DNA of 64,000 nucleotides from assembly GCF_007859765.1 (NCBI RefSeq), contig NZ_SIHJ01000004.1, forward strand, positions 220,490 to 284,489, written 5' to 3'. Positions 1 through 10,214 of this stretch are shown here, piece by piece (the stretch's first letter is position 1; each line of letters begins with the position of its first letter). The stretch comes from Posidoniimonas corsicana. GTDB taxonomy: Bacteria > Planctomycetota > Planctomycetia > Pirellulales > Lacipirellulaceae. The position numbers and the translations under genes were made by a program. A model generated the notes under the pieces. It had not been told where the DNA came from. It made no database searches and saw only the letters and a program-made list of their open reading frames with translations.

Positions 1-149
1 CCACCCGCTACGGGCAACGCGCCCAGGCCGAGACCACCATCAGCATGCTCAAACGCCTCCTCGGGCCCCAGCTGCGAGCACGAAAAAAGCCCATGCAGCG
101 ACGCGAAGCCGCCCTCAAGACCCTCACTCTCAACCTCATGATCCTCTAA
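1..149 (+). CDS. IS4/IS5-type DDE transposase, C-terminal fragment (truncated by window edge)
   Basis: Only the last 48 codons are visible, read in frame from base 3 to a TAA at 147-149. They carry a perfect Y-(2)-R-(3)-E-(6)-K signature (YGQRAQAETTISMLK), which holds the catalytic Glu of IS4/IS5-type DDE transposases. The tail is basic and ends in a short hydrophobic stretch, as usual in the family. The 5' part lies outside the window, so it cannot be judged whether the element is intact. The next 150 bases hold no gene and probably include the IS end. Family assignment rests on one motif. Confidence 0.7.
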   Translation, partial: TRYGQRAQAETTISMLKRLLGPQLRARKKPMQRREAALKTLTLNLMIL

Positions 150-302
150 ACATCTAGAAGCTTTCTACAGAGCTACAAAACTCATCCGCGATGCCGACGC
201 CTTGGATAAGTAGCACGCGTGCCGGCAGACCACCGCCAGCAACGCTATTGGACCACAGCAGGTGGCCGGTTTCGATAACAAACTGGCAGGCGTGGCGAAG
301 TC

Positions 303-773
303 TCACACCAGCGGCACGCCCGCGTCCAGCAGCCGCTGCTTGAGCACCGCGGCGACCATCTGCGGCTCGGGGCCCAGGTCGATGCGGAACTGCCGCTGGG
401 CGACCGTGTGCTCGGTGGTGTACAGCAGCACGGCGTCCTGCTCGCCGACGCGGGCGGCGTCGACGCGGGACCACTTGAGCAGTCGCGAGCGGAGCAGGCC
501 GTGAACGCCGACGCCGTCGGCGGTCATGGCGTAGCGGATCGGCAGCAGGCAATTGGCCAGGGTGGCCAGCAGCAGCGCGAGCGCCAGCAGGCCCGAAGCG
601 ACGCTCTGCAGCGTGACGCCGGCGGTGAACGCGGCGGCGGCCACCACGGCCAGCAGCGCGGCGGTCCGGACCGGCCGCTCGCCGGCCTCCCAGCGGGACC
701 AGGAGAACTCGCCGACTGCGCCGTCGGGGCCGGCCGGCGGCGTCGGGCGGGGATCCGTGGCGGGCGTGGCCAT
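303..773 (-). CDS. PH-domain-like membrane protein, hypothetical
   Basis: A 156-residue protein with a Pro-rich N-terminus, two adjacent hydrophobic segments (about residues 38-55 and 59-78) and a soluble C-terminal half. That layout resembles small bacterial membrane proteins with a PH-like domain after two helices (YdbT/DUF304-like). The resemblance is by layout only, with no diagnostic motif. The ATG at 773 overlaps the TGA of the upstream M20 gene by one base, so the two are probably translationally coupled. A GTG directly before the ATG is an alternative start. Function unknown. Confidence 0.7.
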   Translation of the reverse strand: MATPATDPRPTPPAGPDGAVGEFSWSRWEAGERPVRTAALLAVVAAAAFTAGVTLQSVASGLLALALLLATLANCLLPIRYAMTADGVGVHGLLRSRLLKWSRVDAARVGEQDAVLLYTTEHTVAQRQFRIDLGPEPQMVAAVLKQRLLDAGVPLV

Positions 774-2125
774 CACTGGGCGGGCAGCAGTTCTTGGACG
801 ATGGCCGTCATCGACCGGATGCCGGTCGAGAGCGAGCCCTCCGGGTCGGGGTAGAACTTGGCCGAGTGGAGCGAAGGCGGCGGGCCGCCCGCCTCGGCGT
901 ACGCGTCCAGCCTGTCTTGCGGGATCGTGCCGAGCTTGAACATGCAGATCGGCACTCCGGCGATTCCGTAGCGGCTGAAGTCCTCGCCTCCCATCGTCGG
1001 CTTGGACGGCTCCATGTTCTCCTTGCCGATCGCTGCGCCGACCGCGCTAGCGACCCGCGCGGTGAGGTTCGGGTCGTTGTAGAGCGACGGCGTCCCCTCG
1101 GAGATGTCGACCTCCGGCTCCGGCGCGCCCGCGCTCTGGGCGGCGGCGAGCGCCTTGCGGCGGATCGCCTCGCCGATCTGCTTGCGGACCGCGGGTGAGT
1201 AGCTCCGCACCGTGAGCTGCAGCTTGCACTCGTCGCCGATGATATTGTGCTTCGTGCCGCCGTGGATCGAGCCGACGGTGACCACGGCGGGCTCGATCGG
1301 GTCGAGCTCCCGGCTGACGATGGTCTGCAGGTCGAGCACCAGCTTGGCCGCGATGACGATCGGGTCCGCCGTGGTGTGCGGGTAGGCCCCGTGGCCGCCG
1401 CGACCTTTGATCGTGATGTCGACGCTGTCGACGTTGGCCTGGGAGTAGCCGCTCAGGTAGCCCGCCTTGCCGGCCGGGTAGTCGGCCGCCACGTGCAGCG
1501 CCACTGCGTAGTTGGGCCGCGGGAAGCGGGCGAACAGGCCGTCGGCCAGCATGGCCTTGGCGCCGGCCCCCCGCTCCTCGGCCGGCTGGGCGATGACCAT
1601 CAGCGTGCCGGACCAGGCGTCGCGGTTGGCGGCGGCCCACCGGACCACGCCGGTCATGTTGGCCATGTGGATGTCGTGCCCGCAGGCGTGCATCACGCCG
1701 ACCACCGCGCCGCGCTTGTCGGTGGTGCGGACCTGGCTCGCGTAGGGGACGCCGGTCTCTTCGATGACGGGCAGCGCGTCCATGTCGCAGCGGAGCATGA
1801 GCGTGGGGCCGTCGCCGTTCTCTAGCAGGCCAACCACGCCGTGGCCGCCGACGCCGGCAGCGACCTCCAGCCCGGCGGCGCGCCACTCCTTGGCGAGCCG
1901 CGCGGCGGTCTGCTCCTCCTCGTACGAGAGCTCGGGCGATTGGTGCAGCTCTTTGTACAGCCGGACCACGCCCGGCAGGTTCGCGTCGAGCCAGCCGTCG
2001 ATCTGGGCGGCGGACGACGACTCCGCCGCCGCGGGCGCATCGGCGACGGCTTCGGCGGCGTTGGCGGACGCGGGGGCCGCGATCAGGGCGATCGCCAGCA
2101 GGCGGGCGGCGGGGCGTTGGATCAT
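773..2125 (-). CDS. M20-family metallo-amidohydrolase (hippurate / IAA-amino-acid hydrolase type), exported
   Basis: 450 residues. The N-terminal signal peptide (hydrophobic 8-22, ending near ANA-A) suggests periplasmic export. M20D metal-site motifs are present: DMDALPV at about 114-120, HACGHD at 146-151 and EERG at 183-186, with the dimerisation-domain region after about residue 210. Enzymes of this family use a dinuclear metal centre to hydrolyse N-acyl or N-aryl amino acids. The substrate cannot be read from sequence. The open frame extends upstream to 2245, but the ATG at 2125 directly before the signal peptide is the credible start. The downstream membrane gene overlaps its stop. Confidence 0.9.
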   Translation of the reverse strand: MIQRPAARLLAIALIAAPASANAAEAVADAPAAAESSSAAQIDGWLDANLPGVVRLYKELHQSPELSYEEEQTAARLAKEWRAAGLEVAAGVGGHGVVGLLENGDGPTLMLRCDMDALPVIEETGVPYASQVRTTDKRGAVVGVMHACGHDIHMANMTGVVRWAAANRDAWSGTLMVIAQPAEERGAGAKAMLADGLFARFPRPNYAVALHVAADYPAGKAGYLSGYSQANVDSVDITIKGRGGHGAYPHTTADPIVIAAKLVLDLQTIVSRELDPIEPAVVTVGSIHGGTKHNIIGDECKLQLTVRSYSPAVRKQIGEAIRRKALAAAQSAGAPEPEVDISEGTPSLYNDPNLTARVASAVGAAIGKENMEPSKPTMGGEDFSRYGIAGVPICMFKLGTIPQDRLDAYAEAGGPPPSLHSAKFYPDPEGSLSTGIRSMTAIVQELLPAQ

Positions 2126-2174
2126 GGTGAAAATCCCTGGGGGCTCGCCCGCCGGCGGTCGCTGCGGCGGGGCG

Positions 2175-2954
2175 CTACGTGGTGATCTCGTGACGCTCCA
2201 GAAAGTCGGCCGGGATCTCGGCGGTCTTCTGAGCGACCAGCGCAAAATAATACAGCGGCGTGCCCTCCATCGACAGCCGGTGGCGGTACCGCTCCAGGTG
2301 GTGCAGGTCGAGGTACTCGGAGAAGATCAGCTCGCGGATAAACCGCGAGAACCCCGACTGGTCCGAGCGATCGAGGAAGGTCTCCTTGATGTTGAAGGCG
2401 ACCCACCCGCCCACCTCAACGAACCGCATCGCCTGGAAGAACGCCGCCGCTGGGATGTCGCCGAACCCGAGCGCCGCCACGCTCGTCAGGCAGTCGACCG
2501 ACCAGCCGGACAGTTCGTCGATCTCGTCGGCCGAGAGGTTGGTGAAGTCCGACACGTAGAACTCGTCGTACACGCTGGGCCGGTCGCGGAGGCACGCATC
2601 ACGGGCCTGGGGGATGATGTCGGCGCCGATCAGCCGCGCCACGCCGTGCTGCTTGAGCACCTCGCCCATCATGCCGTTGCCGGCGCCGAGGTCGAGCACC
2701 CGCAACTCGCTGATGCTCTGCCCAACCGCGTCCAGCGCCTGCTTGAGCTGTTGACCCACCTTCTTAGGCGAGTTGCACTTGAGGCGGTCGTAGAAGACCT
2801 GCTCGTAGAGCCCGGGCTTGGGGTAAATCTTGTCGTAGTCGTGGAATCGAAGCCGGGTTTTCTTGTCGCCTTCGATGACGAAGAAGCTGACCTCGTCTTG
2901 TTCGAGGTGGTGCGCGTCATGAGGGGGGAATTGGATGCGGTAACGGTGCGACAT
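2175..2954 (-). CDS. class I SAM-dependent methyltransferase
   Basis: 259 residues. The AdoMet-binding motif I, VLDLGAGNG, lies at about residues 86-94, followed by an acidic turn (GADII) typical of class I methyltransferases. The N-terminal 60 residues (HDAHH, FFVIEGDKK, KPGLYEQVFYDRLKC) look like a family-specific substrate region. The substrate is unknown. An AGGAT stretch 5-6 bases upstream supports the ATG at 2954. It is transcribed with the M20 gene 50 bases downstream. Confidence 0.85.
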   Translation of the reverse strand: MSHRYRIQFPPHDAHHLEQDEVSFFVIEGDKKTRLRFHDYDKIYPKPGLYEQVFYDRLKCNSPKKVGQQLKQALDAVGQSISELRVLDLGAGNGMMGEVLKQHGVARLIGADIIPQARDACLRDRPSVYDEFYVSDFTNLSADEIDELSGWSVDCLTSVAALGFGDIPAAAFFQAMRFVEVGGWVAFNIKETFLDRSDQSGFSRFIRELIFSEYLDLHHLERYRHRLSMEGTPLYYFALVAQKTAEIPADFLERHEITT

Positions 2955-3173
2955 GGGATCCTAGTGGTGGGAGGGACGCCTTCGGTCCCCTTAACATAGA
3001 AGAATCACCCAGGGGCGGCCACCAGGCTAGCAGACCGTGGGGCCCTGTCGCGGCGGCGCCGCGGGGCAGGAATGACCCGCTGATGGGGGCCGGCGCCAAG
3101 CGGAACCCGTGTGTACGCCTCGGCTTGCGGTCGCTTTTCGCAGCGACGGCCCGCAGCCCGAAACGCTTTGCCG

Positions 3174-3782
3174 TTAGCCTCGCAGCTCGCGGACGACTAC
3201 CGGCAGGATGGCCCGCATGGCGCGCGACCGGTGGCTGATCGCCTTCTTTACGGCGGGGCCGAGCTCGCCGAAGGTGCGGTGCAGCTCCCGGATCTCGAAG
3301 AGCGGGTCGTAACCGAACCCGTTGGCGCCGCGCGGCGGGTCCACGATCACCCCGCGGCAGACTCCGGTCGCCTCGCCGCGGATCTCGCCGGCGGGGTCCG
3401 CCAGCGTCACGTGGCAGTAGTACTGCGCGCCGCGCTTCTGCGGCGGCAAGCCGGACAGCTTCTCCAGCAACAGGCGGTTGTTGGCCTCGTCGTCACAGTC
3501 GGGGCCGGCGAACCGCGCGGAGTAGACGCCCGGCTCTCCCTTCAACGCGTCGACCTGGATGCCGCTGTCGTCGGCCAGCACCCACTGGCCCAGGCGCCGC
3601 GCCTGCTGGACCGCCTTGAGCCGCGCGTTGTCGGCAAAGGTCTGGCCGTCTTCGACGACCTCGATCGCATCCGGCAGGTCGGCGAGCGTCTGCACCCGCA
3701 CACCGTGCGGCGCCAGTGCGTCGGCCAGCTCGGCGCCCTTCTTGGCGTTGTGGGTTCCGATTACGAGCGGCGGCGAGGGCAT
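3174..3782 (-). CDS. rdgB: XTP/dITP diphosphatase (RdgB/HAM1 family)
   Basis: 202 residues, the normal family length. It hydrolyses non-canonical purine nucleoside triphosphates (XTP, dITP) to monophosphates and so cleans the nucleotide pool. Visible landmarks are the N-terminal IGTHNAKK nucleotide-binding motif, ADDSGIQVDAL with the catalytic Asp, GVYSARFAG, and the C-terminal ANGFGYDPLF and SHRSRA motifs. The protein is expected to be cytosolic. The DedA-like gene lies 21 bases upstream on the same strand. Confidence 0.93.
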   Translation of the reverse strand: MPSPPLVIGTHNAKKGAELADALAPHGVRVQTLADLPDAIEVVEDGQTFADNARLKAVQQARRLGQWVLADDSGIQVDALKGEPGVYSARFAGPDCDDEANNRLLLEKLSGLPPQKRGAQYYCHVTLADPAGEIRGEATGVCRGVIVDPPRGANGFGYDPLFEIRELHRTFGELGPAVKKAISHRSRAMRAILPVVVRELRG

Positions 3783-3802
3783 AGCGCGGCGTGCCTGTGG
3801 TG

Positions 3803-4537
3803 CTAGGCGGGGCGTTCGTGCGAGTGCTCGGCGGGCTCGTTATCGCCCGCGGGGGCCGGTGCGGGCGGTTCGGCCGGCGGCGCGTCCTCTTCGGCGGTGG
3901 ACGCGGGCGCCTCGCCTTGCGACTCGCGTTCCAGTCGGTCGATCTCGCGGTCGATGCGCTCGACCCGCTTGCGGTACACCATGATGCCGACCACGATCAG
4001 CACCGCGACCACGATAACGGTGACTAGTTTTTCCGCGTCCTGAATAACCGGTTCAATCCAGGGGCCGAACAGATACCCCAAGCCGAACACGATGCCCACC
4101 ACGAGAGACGCCGCGACCAGGTCCCACAGCAGGAACCGCAGGTACGGCACGCGGGCCGCGCCGGCGGCGAAGTAGACCGCCCCCCGCACGCCGATCAGGA
4201 ACCGCGTGCCCAGCAGGATCTTGAACCCGTGGTTCTGCACCACGTGCTCGATCTTCTCCTCCTCTTCGGCGTTGATGAAGCGAGAGATCAGCGGGTGCCG
4301 CATCAGGAAGCCGTGCCCCAGGTGCCGGCCGATCGCGTACATGAGCGAGTCGCCTAGCAGCGCGCCCATCAGGCACGCCCCGAAGGCGACTGCCGGGTCG
4401 AAGTGTCCCTTGCTGCTCAGCACGCCCGCCAGCACCAGGGGCGCTTCTTCGGGGATGGGCACGCCCACGCCAGTCAGCACCAGGAATGCGACGATCCCCC
4501 ACAGGCCCACGCTATCGACTAGGAAATCAAGCAGCAT
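3803..4537 (-). CDS. DedA-family (VTT domain) membrane protein
   Basis: 244 residues. The DedA signature region is clear: GVGVPIPEEAPLVLAG in the first membrane-associated segment, then GDSLMYAIGRHLG. A re-entrant/TM region follows with the conserved GTRFLIGVRGAVYFAAG and further hydrophobic spans at about 135-185. The last 60 residues are charged and Glu/Ala/Pro-rich, ending in a His-containing tail. Family members are implicated in phospholipid flipping and membrane homeostasis. The start is set at 4537 (MLLDFLV) because the 34 residues upstream in frame are Arg/Pro-rich and unlike coding sequence. Confidence 0.9.
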   Translation of the reverse strand: MLLDFLVDSVGLWGIVAFLVLTGVGVPIPEEAPLVLAGVLSSKGHFDPAVAFGACLMGALLGDSLMYAIGRHLGHGFLMRHPLISRFINAEEEEKIEHVVQNHGFKILLGTRFLIGVRGAVYFAAGAARVPYLRFLLWDLVAASLVVGIVFGLGYLFGPWIEPVIQDAEKLVTVIVVAVLIVVGIMVYRKRVERIDREIDRLERESQGEAPASTAEEDAPPAEPPAPAPAGDNEPAEHSHERPA

Positions 4538-4708
4538 CCGTCTGTGGGGTCGCGGGCTGGTGGGCGCCTGGGTGGGGCCGATGGCCGGAGGGGGGAACCG
4601 AGCGTTACGCCGCTGTGGGCAATCCGGCATTGTAGCCATTCGCAGGGCGATCTGTTACCGCCTTACCACGCGGAAACTTCGGCCCCCGCGGGTCCCGCCG
4701 GCGTGTGG

Positions 4709-5791
4709 CTACAGATCGCTCAGCGGCCGCCAGCGGTCGTCGGGGAGGTTGATCGCCTCGAGGCGGACGCTGCTGGCGTGCTTGCCCGGCAGCACAAACG
4801 CCGCCCCCACGCCGGGATGCGCTTCGCAGTAAGCCCGGGTCGCTTCGGGGCCCATCACGTAGAACGCGGTGGAGAGCGCGTCCGCCTCGGCGCCGGTCGG
4901 GGCGATCACGCTGACGCTGTGTGGCCCGCTGGCCGGTCTGCCGGTGCGTGCGTCCAGGATGTGCCCGTACCGCTTCCCGCCGGAGACAAACCCCTGGGTC
5001 GCGGCGCCGGAGGTGGAGAACGCCTGGTCCATCAGCGTGAACTCAGCTATCCGCAACTGGGGCCGCAGCGGGTGCCGCAGCGCCACGCCCCATCCCGGCT
5101 GACCGCCCGGCCGGTCGCCGCGGGCGACCAGCGTGCTGCGGCCGCCGTGCAGCAGGAAGTCGTCTGCTAGCTCCAGCTGCATCTGGTCGGCGGCCAGGTC
5201 CAGCGCGTGGCCCTTGCCGATGCCGTTGAAGTTAATCTCCACGCCCTGCCTGTCGAACGCGACGGTCTGCGCTCCCTCATCCAAGCGGACGTGCCGCCAG
5301 CCGACCAGCTGCATCGCGGCGGACAGTTCTTCTTCGGTCGGCACGCGCGGCTCGCGGCTGTAGAAGCCCCACGCTTTGGAGAGCGGCCCGGTGGTGGCGT
5401 CGAACGCGCCGTCGGTGTCGCGGTGCAGCCGGTCGCAGGTCTGGAGCAGTGCGAACATCTCGTGATCGGTCTCGGCCGGGCCGTACTGCGCCGCGTTGTT
5501 TAGCAGGCTGATGTCGCTCGAATCGCGGTAGACGCTCAGCCGGTCCTCCTGGCGGTCGATCAGGTCGAGCGCCGCCATTCCGGGGCCGGTCTCGTTGCGG
5601 TGGGGGCTGGCGACCAGCTGCACCTGGAAGTCGCATGCCATCGCACGCCGGGTAAGCGAAAGCACGCAGTCCGGCATGCCGGGGTCCGCCGTGCCGGCTT
5701 CGCCTCCCGCGGCGCCGGCGCCGATGTCCGCCAGCGCGTCGGCGGCCGCCTTGCCCTTTAGAAAGTCGCGGCGTGAGGATGAATCGGCCAT
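4709..5791 (-). CDS. apbE: FAD:protein FMN transferase (ApbE family), Tat-exported
   Basis: 360 residues. ApbE enzymes attach FMN covalently to Thr/Ser of periplasmic or membrane flavoproteins such as Nqr/Rnf subunits, using FAD and Mg2+. The N-terminus carries a twin-arginine-like SSRRDFLKG motif, although the following segment is only weakly hydrophobic. Family motifs are GIGKGHALD, the FSTSGA region followed by RYGHILDARTGRP, and GAEADALSTAFYVMG with the metal-binding Asp. No flavoprotein target is visible nearby. Start chosen at the ATG before the Tat motif; the frame continues upstream without coding character. Confidence 0.9.
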   Translation of the reverse strand: MADSSSRRDFLKGKAAADALADIGAGAAGGEAGTADPGMPDCVLSLTRRAMACDFQVQLVASPHRNETGPGMAALDLIDRQEDRLSVYRDSSDISLLNNAAQYGPAETDHEMFALLQTCDRLHRDTDGAFDATTGPLSKAWGFYSREPRVPTEEELSAAMQLVGWRHVRLDEGAQTVAFDRQGVEINFNGIGKGHALDLAADQMQLELADDFLLHGGRSTLVARGDRPGGQPGWGVALRHPLRPQLRIAEFTLMDQAFSTSGAATQGFVSGGKRYGHILDARTGRPASGPHSVSVIAPTGAEADALSTAFYVMGPEATRAYCEAHPGVGAAFVLPGKHASSVRLEAINLPDDRWRPLSDL

Positions 5792-5811
5792 ACGGGCATT
5801 ATAGCCGTGTG

Positions 5812-6564
5812 CTACCCGCCGGCGGGCAGACGGTACAGCTCTACCCGGTCGGCCGCCGCGGGCGTGGCGATGGCGCTTTGCAGCACGGGCCCCGATGGCA
5901 GCGATCGGACCCAGCACTCCGGCAGCTCCAGCGGGTTTTCTGGCAGCGCGACCGCCGCGCCCGCCTCGGCGTTGAGCGGCGTGGTGAAGGTCGGCAGCGG
6001 GAAGCCGAGGCCGGAGCCGAGCAGCTTGACCACGGCCTCCTTGTTGGTCCAGAAGCGGAAGAACGCCCGGTCCTGCAGCTCGGCCGGCTCGGCCTTGAGC
6101 TCGTCGACCTCCGCGGGCGAGAAGTACCGCTCGGCGATTCCGCCCGCCCAGTTGGTGGGGCGGACCGCCTCGACGTCGGCGCCTAGCTCGCCATCGACCG
6201 ACAACGCCGCCAACGCCACGCCCGCGGAGTGCGACAGGTTGAACCACACGCCGCCGTCGGCGACCGACGGCTTGCCGAGCCCGTGGTAGCGGAACGCCAC
6301 CTGGTCGGCCGCCCGCCCCGTGGCGCCTGCGAGCAGCCGCCGCAGCCCGCACCGCGCCGCGACGAAGTGCGTGCGGTCCTCGCCGAAGTGGAAGCGGTTG
6401 GCGCGGTCGATCTCGTCCGCCGAGAGCAGCCGCTCGTCGGCGGAGTCGGACGCCGCAAGCGACCAGAGCCAAACCCTCACGGTGCCGCTAGCGAGCGGCG
6501 CCGCCGGGTCGCCGATCGGCCAGTCGGGCAGGTCGCTCGGCGGGAGGGGAGGGCGCCTGGGCAT
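5812..6564 (-). CDS. 4'-phosphopantetheinyl transferase superfamily protein (Sfp type)
   Basis: 250 residues, the size of Sfp-type enzymes, which move phosphopantetheine from CoA to Ser of carrier proteins. The hallmarks are LGADVEAVRP (the first Mg2+-binding acidic motif) at about 140-150 and FWTNKEAVVKLLGSGLG (W-x-x-KEA-x-x-K) at about 180-197. An N-terminal half-domain precedes them with RFHFGEDRTHFVAAR and NLSHS. No polyketide or peptide synthase is seen in the window, so the carrier protein is unknown. It lies between ilvC and apbE on the same strand with a start ATG at 6564. Confidence 0.9.
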   Translation of the reverse strand: MPRRPPLPPSDLPDWPIGDPAAPLASGTVRVWLWSLAASDSADERLLSADEIDRANRFHFGEDRTHFVAARCGLRRLLAGATGRAADQVAFRYHGLGKPSVADGGVWFNLSHSAGVALAALSVDGELGADVEAVRPTNWAGGIAERYFSPAEVDELKAEPAELQDRAFFRFWTNKEAVVKLLGSGLGFPLPTFTTPLNAEAGAAVALPENPLELPECWVRSLPSGPVLQSAIATPAAADRVELYRLPAGG

Positions 6565-6605
6565 ACGGGTTAGCCCTCCCCCAAGGGGGGAGGGAGGGTC
6601 GCTGA

Positions 6606-8280
<1,675 letters not shown>

Positions 8281-8449
8281 TGCAGAACCAGCAGGTTAGG
8301 GGGCGGGGCTCGCCAGCAGCGGCGAACCCATGATCTTAGTTGGGGGCCCATTGCCCCGCAACCGCCGGGTTTTCCTCGAAAACCAGGGCGAAACCTCGCT
8401 GTCGGGACAACCGGCCGGGGGTGCGGGTTCGGTGGGGGGACCCGCGGCG

Positions 8450-9277
8450 TTACCCGGCCACGCGCATCGCGATATCCAGCAGGGTCGCCAGGTCCAGCGC
8501 GTTGTGCCGCCGGACCTGCTGCATCTCGTCGTCGCGGCCGGTGCGGACGTACGCGTCGTAGGCCGCCGGGATCTGGCCGCCGGGGATGTCGTCGCCCCGC
8601 GGGCGGCGGCACACCTGGCTCTCGATGGTCTGCAGCTTGCAGTCCGGCAGCACCCCTTTCCACTTCCGCCGGGCGTGGTGCAGCAGGTCGACGTGCCGCG
8701 GCTGCCGCAGCTCGCGGCGCTTGTGGAGCAGGTGCCGCCGCGACCGGTCCAGCACCATCGGCCAGTCGAAGCTCTTGCCGTTGTAGGTGACTAGCACATC
8801 AACCCCGTCGAGCCGCCGCCACAGGCTCTCCAGCACGGCGGCCTCCTCGGCGTAGCTGCGGGCGAACAGCAGCTCGACCGTCGGCTGGCCGTCGATCCAC
8901 CGCAGCAGGCCGACCAGGAACAACGCCGCGCCCGACAGGCCGCAGGTCTCCAGGTCGAGCAACGCCGCGCGGTCGGGCAGCGCGCTGACCAGGTCGCCCA
9001 GCTCGCCGTCGGTGTCGGTCGTCGCCAGGTGCTCGAGCCGCCCCGCCACCAGGCCGGGGCCCTTGGGCCATAGCTCTCCGAGCGGGATCGTGTGCAACGC
9101 GTGCGCGCCGAGCTCGTTTTCTTCGATGGCCGCCTCGGCAGCGAACCCGACCGGCGCCGCCTGGTTGGCCGCGGGCGGCGTGGCGGCCGCCGCCCGCTTG
9201 GCGATCGGCGCCGGCGCAGCGGGCAGCTGCTGCCGGTTGAGGGCCTCCAGGCGTTGGCGGAGCGAGTCGCTGAGCAT
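8450..9277 (-). CDS. YprB-like ribonuclease H-fold exonuclease domain protein
   Basis: 275 residues. After an Ala/Pro-rich N-terminal linker (to about residue 60) comes an RNase H-like exonuclease fold of the RNase_H_2 (YprB) family. Visible acidic motifs are LLDLETCGLSG (DxE) at about 106-116, LVTYNGKSFDWPM with a conserved Asn/Asp, and a C-terminal HNALDLATLLDI Asp motif. These fit a DEDD-type metal site. Expected activity is metal-dependent nucleic acid cleavage; the cellular role is unknown. Confidence 0.85.
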   Translation of the reverse strand: MLSDSLRQRLEALNRQQLPAAPAPIAKRAAAATPPAANQAAPVGFAAEAAIEENELGAHALHTIPLGELWPKGPGLVAGRLEHLATTDTDGELGDLVSALPDRAALLDLETCGLSGAALFLVGLLRWIDGQPTVELLFARSYAEEAAVLESLWRRLDGVDVLVTYNGKSFDWPMVLDRSRRHLLHKRRELRQPRHVDLLHHARRKWKGVLPDCKLQTIESQVCRRPRGDDIPGGQIPAAYDAYVRTGRDDEMQQVRRHNALDLATLLDIAMRVAG

Positions 9278-9301
9278 GCCCCGATTGTACCGCCGGCTCG
9301 G

Positions 9302-9808
9302 CTAGCGATGTATGCCGGCTGGGCGGTCGCCGCCGACGCCGAACGACTCGCCCGCGACCGCGCTATGGACTGCTCGGAGGTCTGCTAGCTGGGCCTCGGC
9401 GTGCTGCTGCAGTTGACCCCAATCGACCGCTTCGGGCGGTGGCGTTTGGCTGGCGGCCAGGCACCGCCACATCGCCGCCCGGGCCTGAGCCGCCAGGATC
9501 AGCCCCTCGACCTCCAGCACCCGCGACGCGGGCGAGTAGCCGGTGAGCTGCCCGTTCAGCTTCAGGCGGCCCGCCTTCTCCGCCAGCCAGGCCATCGTGG
9601 CTTTCGTGCCGCTGGCGGCGGCGCCCCGGTCGGCCAGCAACTGTTTGACAGCCGCCTCGCCCGCCCGAGCTAGTCCGAGCTGCCGCCCCGCCGCGTCGGC
9701 CAGCGCCGATCCCTCGTTCGATCGCTGCACGCGTTGGCAGAGCTCCCGTTCGGCCACCAGCATGGCGTGGTGGTCGTTCAGGTAAACGTCAAACGGGTTG
9801 CTGAGCAT
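9302..9808 (-). CDS. helical, ferritin-like/DUF892-like protein, hypothetical
   Basis: 168 residues predicted to be almost entirely helical. Spacing of an N-terminal helix (NPFDVYLNDHHAMLVAERELC), a middle helix pair and the VLEVEGLILAAQARAAMWRCL helix recalls YciE/YciF-type ferritin-like proteins. The paired Glu/His iron ligands are not convincingly present, so the assignment is weak. The start is taken at 9808 (MLSNPFDV); the 32 upstream codons look non-coding. It lies 24 bases from the exonuclease gene on the same strand and may be co-transcribed. Confidence 0.6.
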   Translation of the reverse strand: MLSNPFDVYLNDHHAMLVAERELCQRVQRSNEGSALADAAGRQLGLARAGEAAVKQLLADRGAAASGTKATMAWLAEKAGRLKLNGQLTGYSPASRVLEVEGLILAAQARAAMWRCLAASQTPPPEAVDWGQLQQHAEAQLADLRAVHSAVAGESFGVGGDRPAGIHR

Positions 9809-10017
9809 GGACCGGCCCGCAGGAGTGGAGGTGCATTGGGGAATTGTAGGCACAGCTCGCGTCGGGCCAAGAACCGGCAGAACCACCCCAGCCGGCTTCG
9901 GCACGTTCGTTTTGCTGGCACGCCCACTGCGGCGAGGGCCGGATGGCCGCCGCCCAGGCTATCGTGGAGGCTGGCCCGCGACGCGCCGGCCGCCTCACCC
10001 CCCCCGGAGACGCTGCG

Positions 10018-10185
10018 ATGAAACACCGCCTGCTGCTTGCCCTGTTTTCGGCGTTGCTGCTCGGCGCCCCAATTGGCTGCGAGAACAAGGAGAAGGTGCT
10101 CTAAGTCGACGCGCCCGGCCTGGAGGTCGACGTCGAACGCAACGTCGACACCGGCGAGGTGGAGGTGAACGTCGAGGAGGAGTAG
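10018..10185 (+). pseudogene. small lipoprotein gene interrupted by an in-frame stop
   Basis: The ATG at 10018, with CGGAGA about 7 bases upstream, opens a lipoprotein signal peptide (MKHRLLLALFSALLLG then PIGC lipobox). It is followed by ENKEKVL and a TAA at codon 29 (10102-10104). The same frame continues without another stop for 26 acidic codons (VDAPGLEVDVERNVDTGEVEV and so on) to a TAG at 10183. The repeating Val/Asp pattern after the stop looks like the rest of one roughly 55-residue lipoprotein. It is either a nonsense-mutated gene or a sequencing error. A 12-bp palindrome at 10191-10202 follows. Confidence 0.6.
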
Positions 10186-10214
10186 GCACTCTCAGCGCTG
10201 AGTTGCCAGGGAAT

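Noticed and set aside
8281-8449. Terminator or riboswitch between ilvN and the exonuclease gene
   Set aside because: Only short imperfect G/C pairings are visible, with no T-run and no known leader motif.
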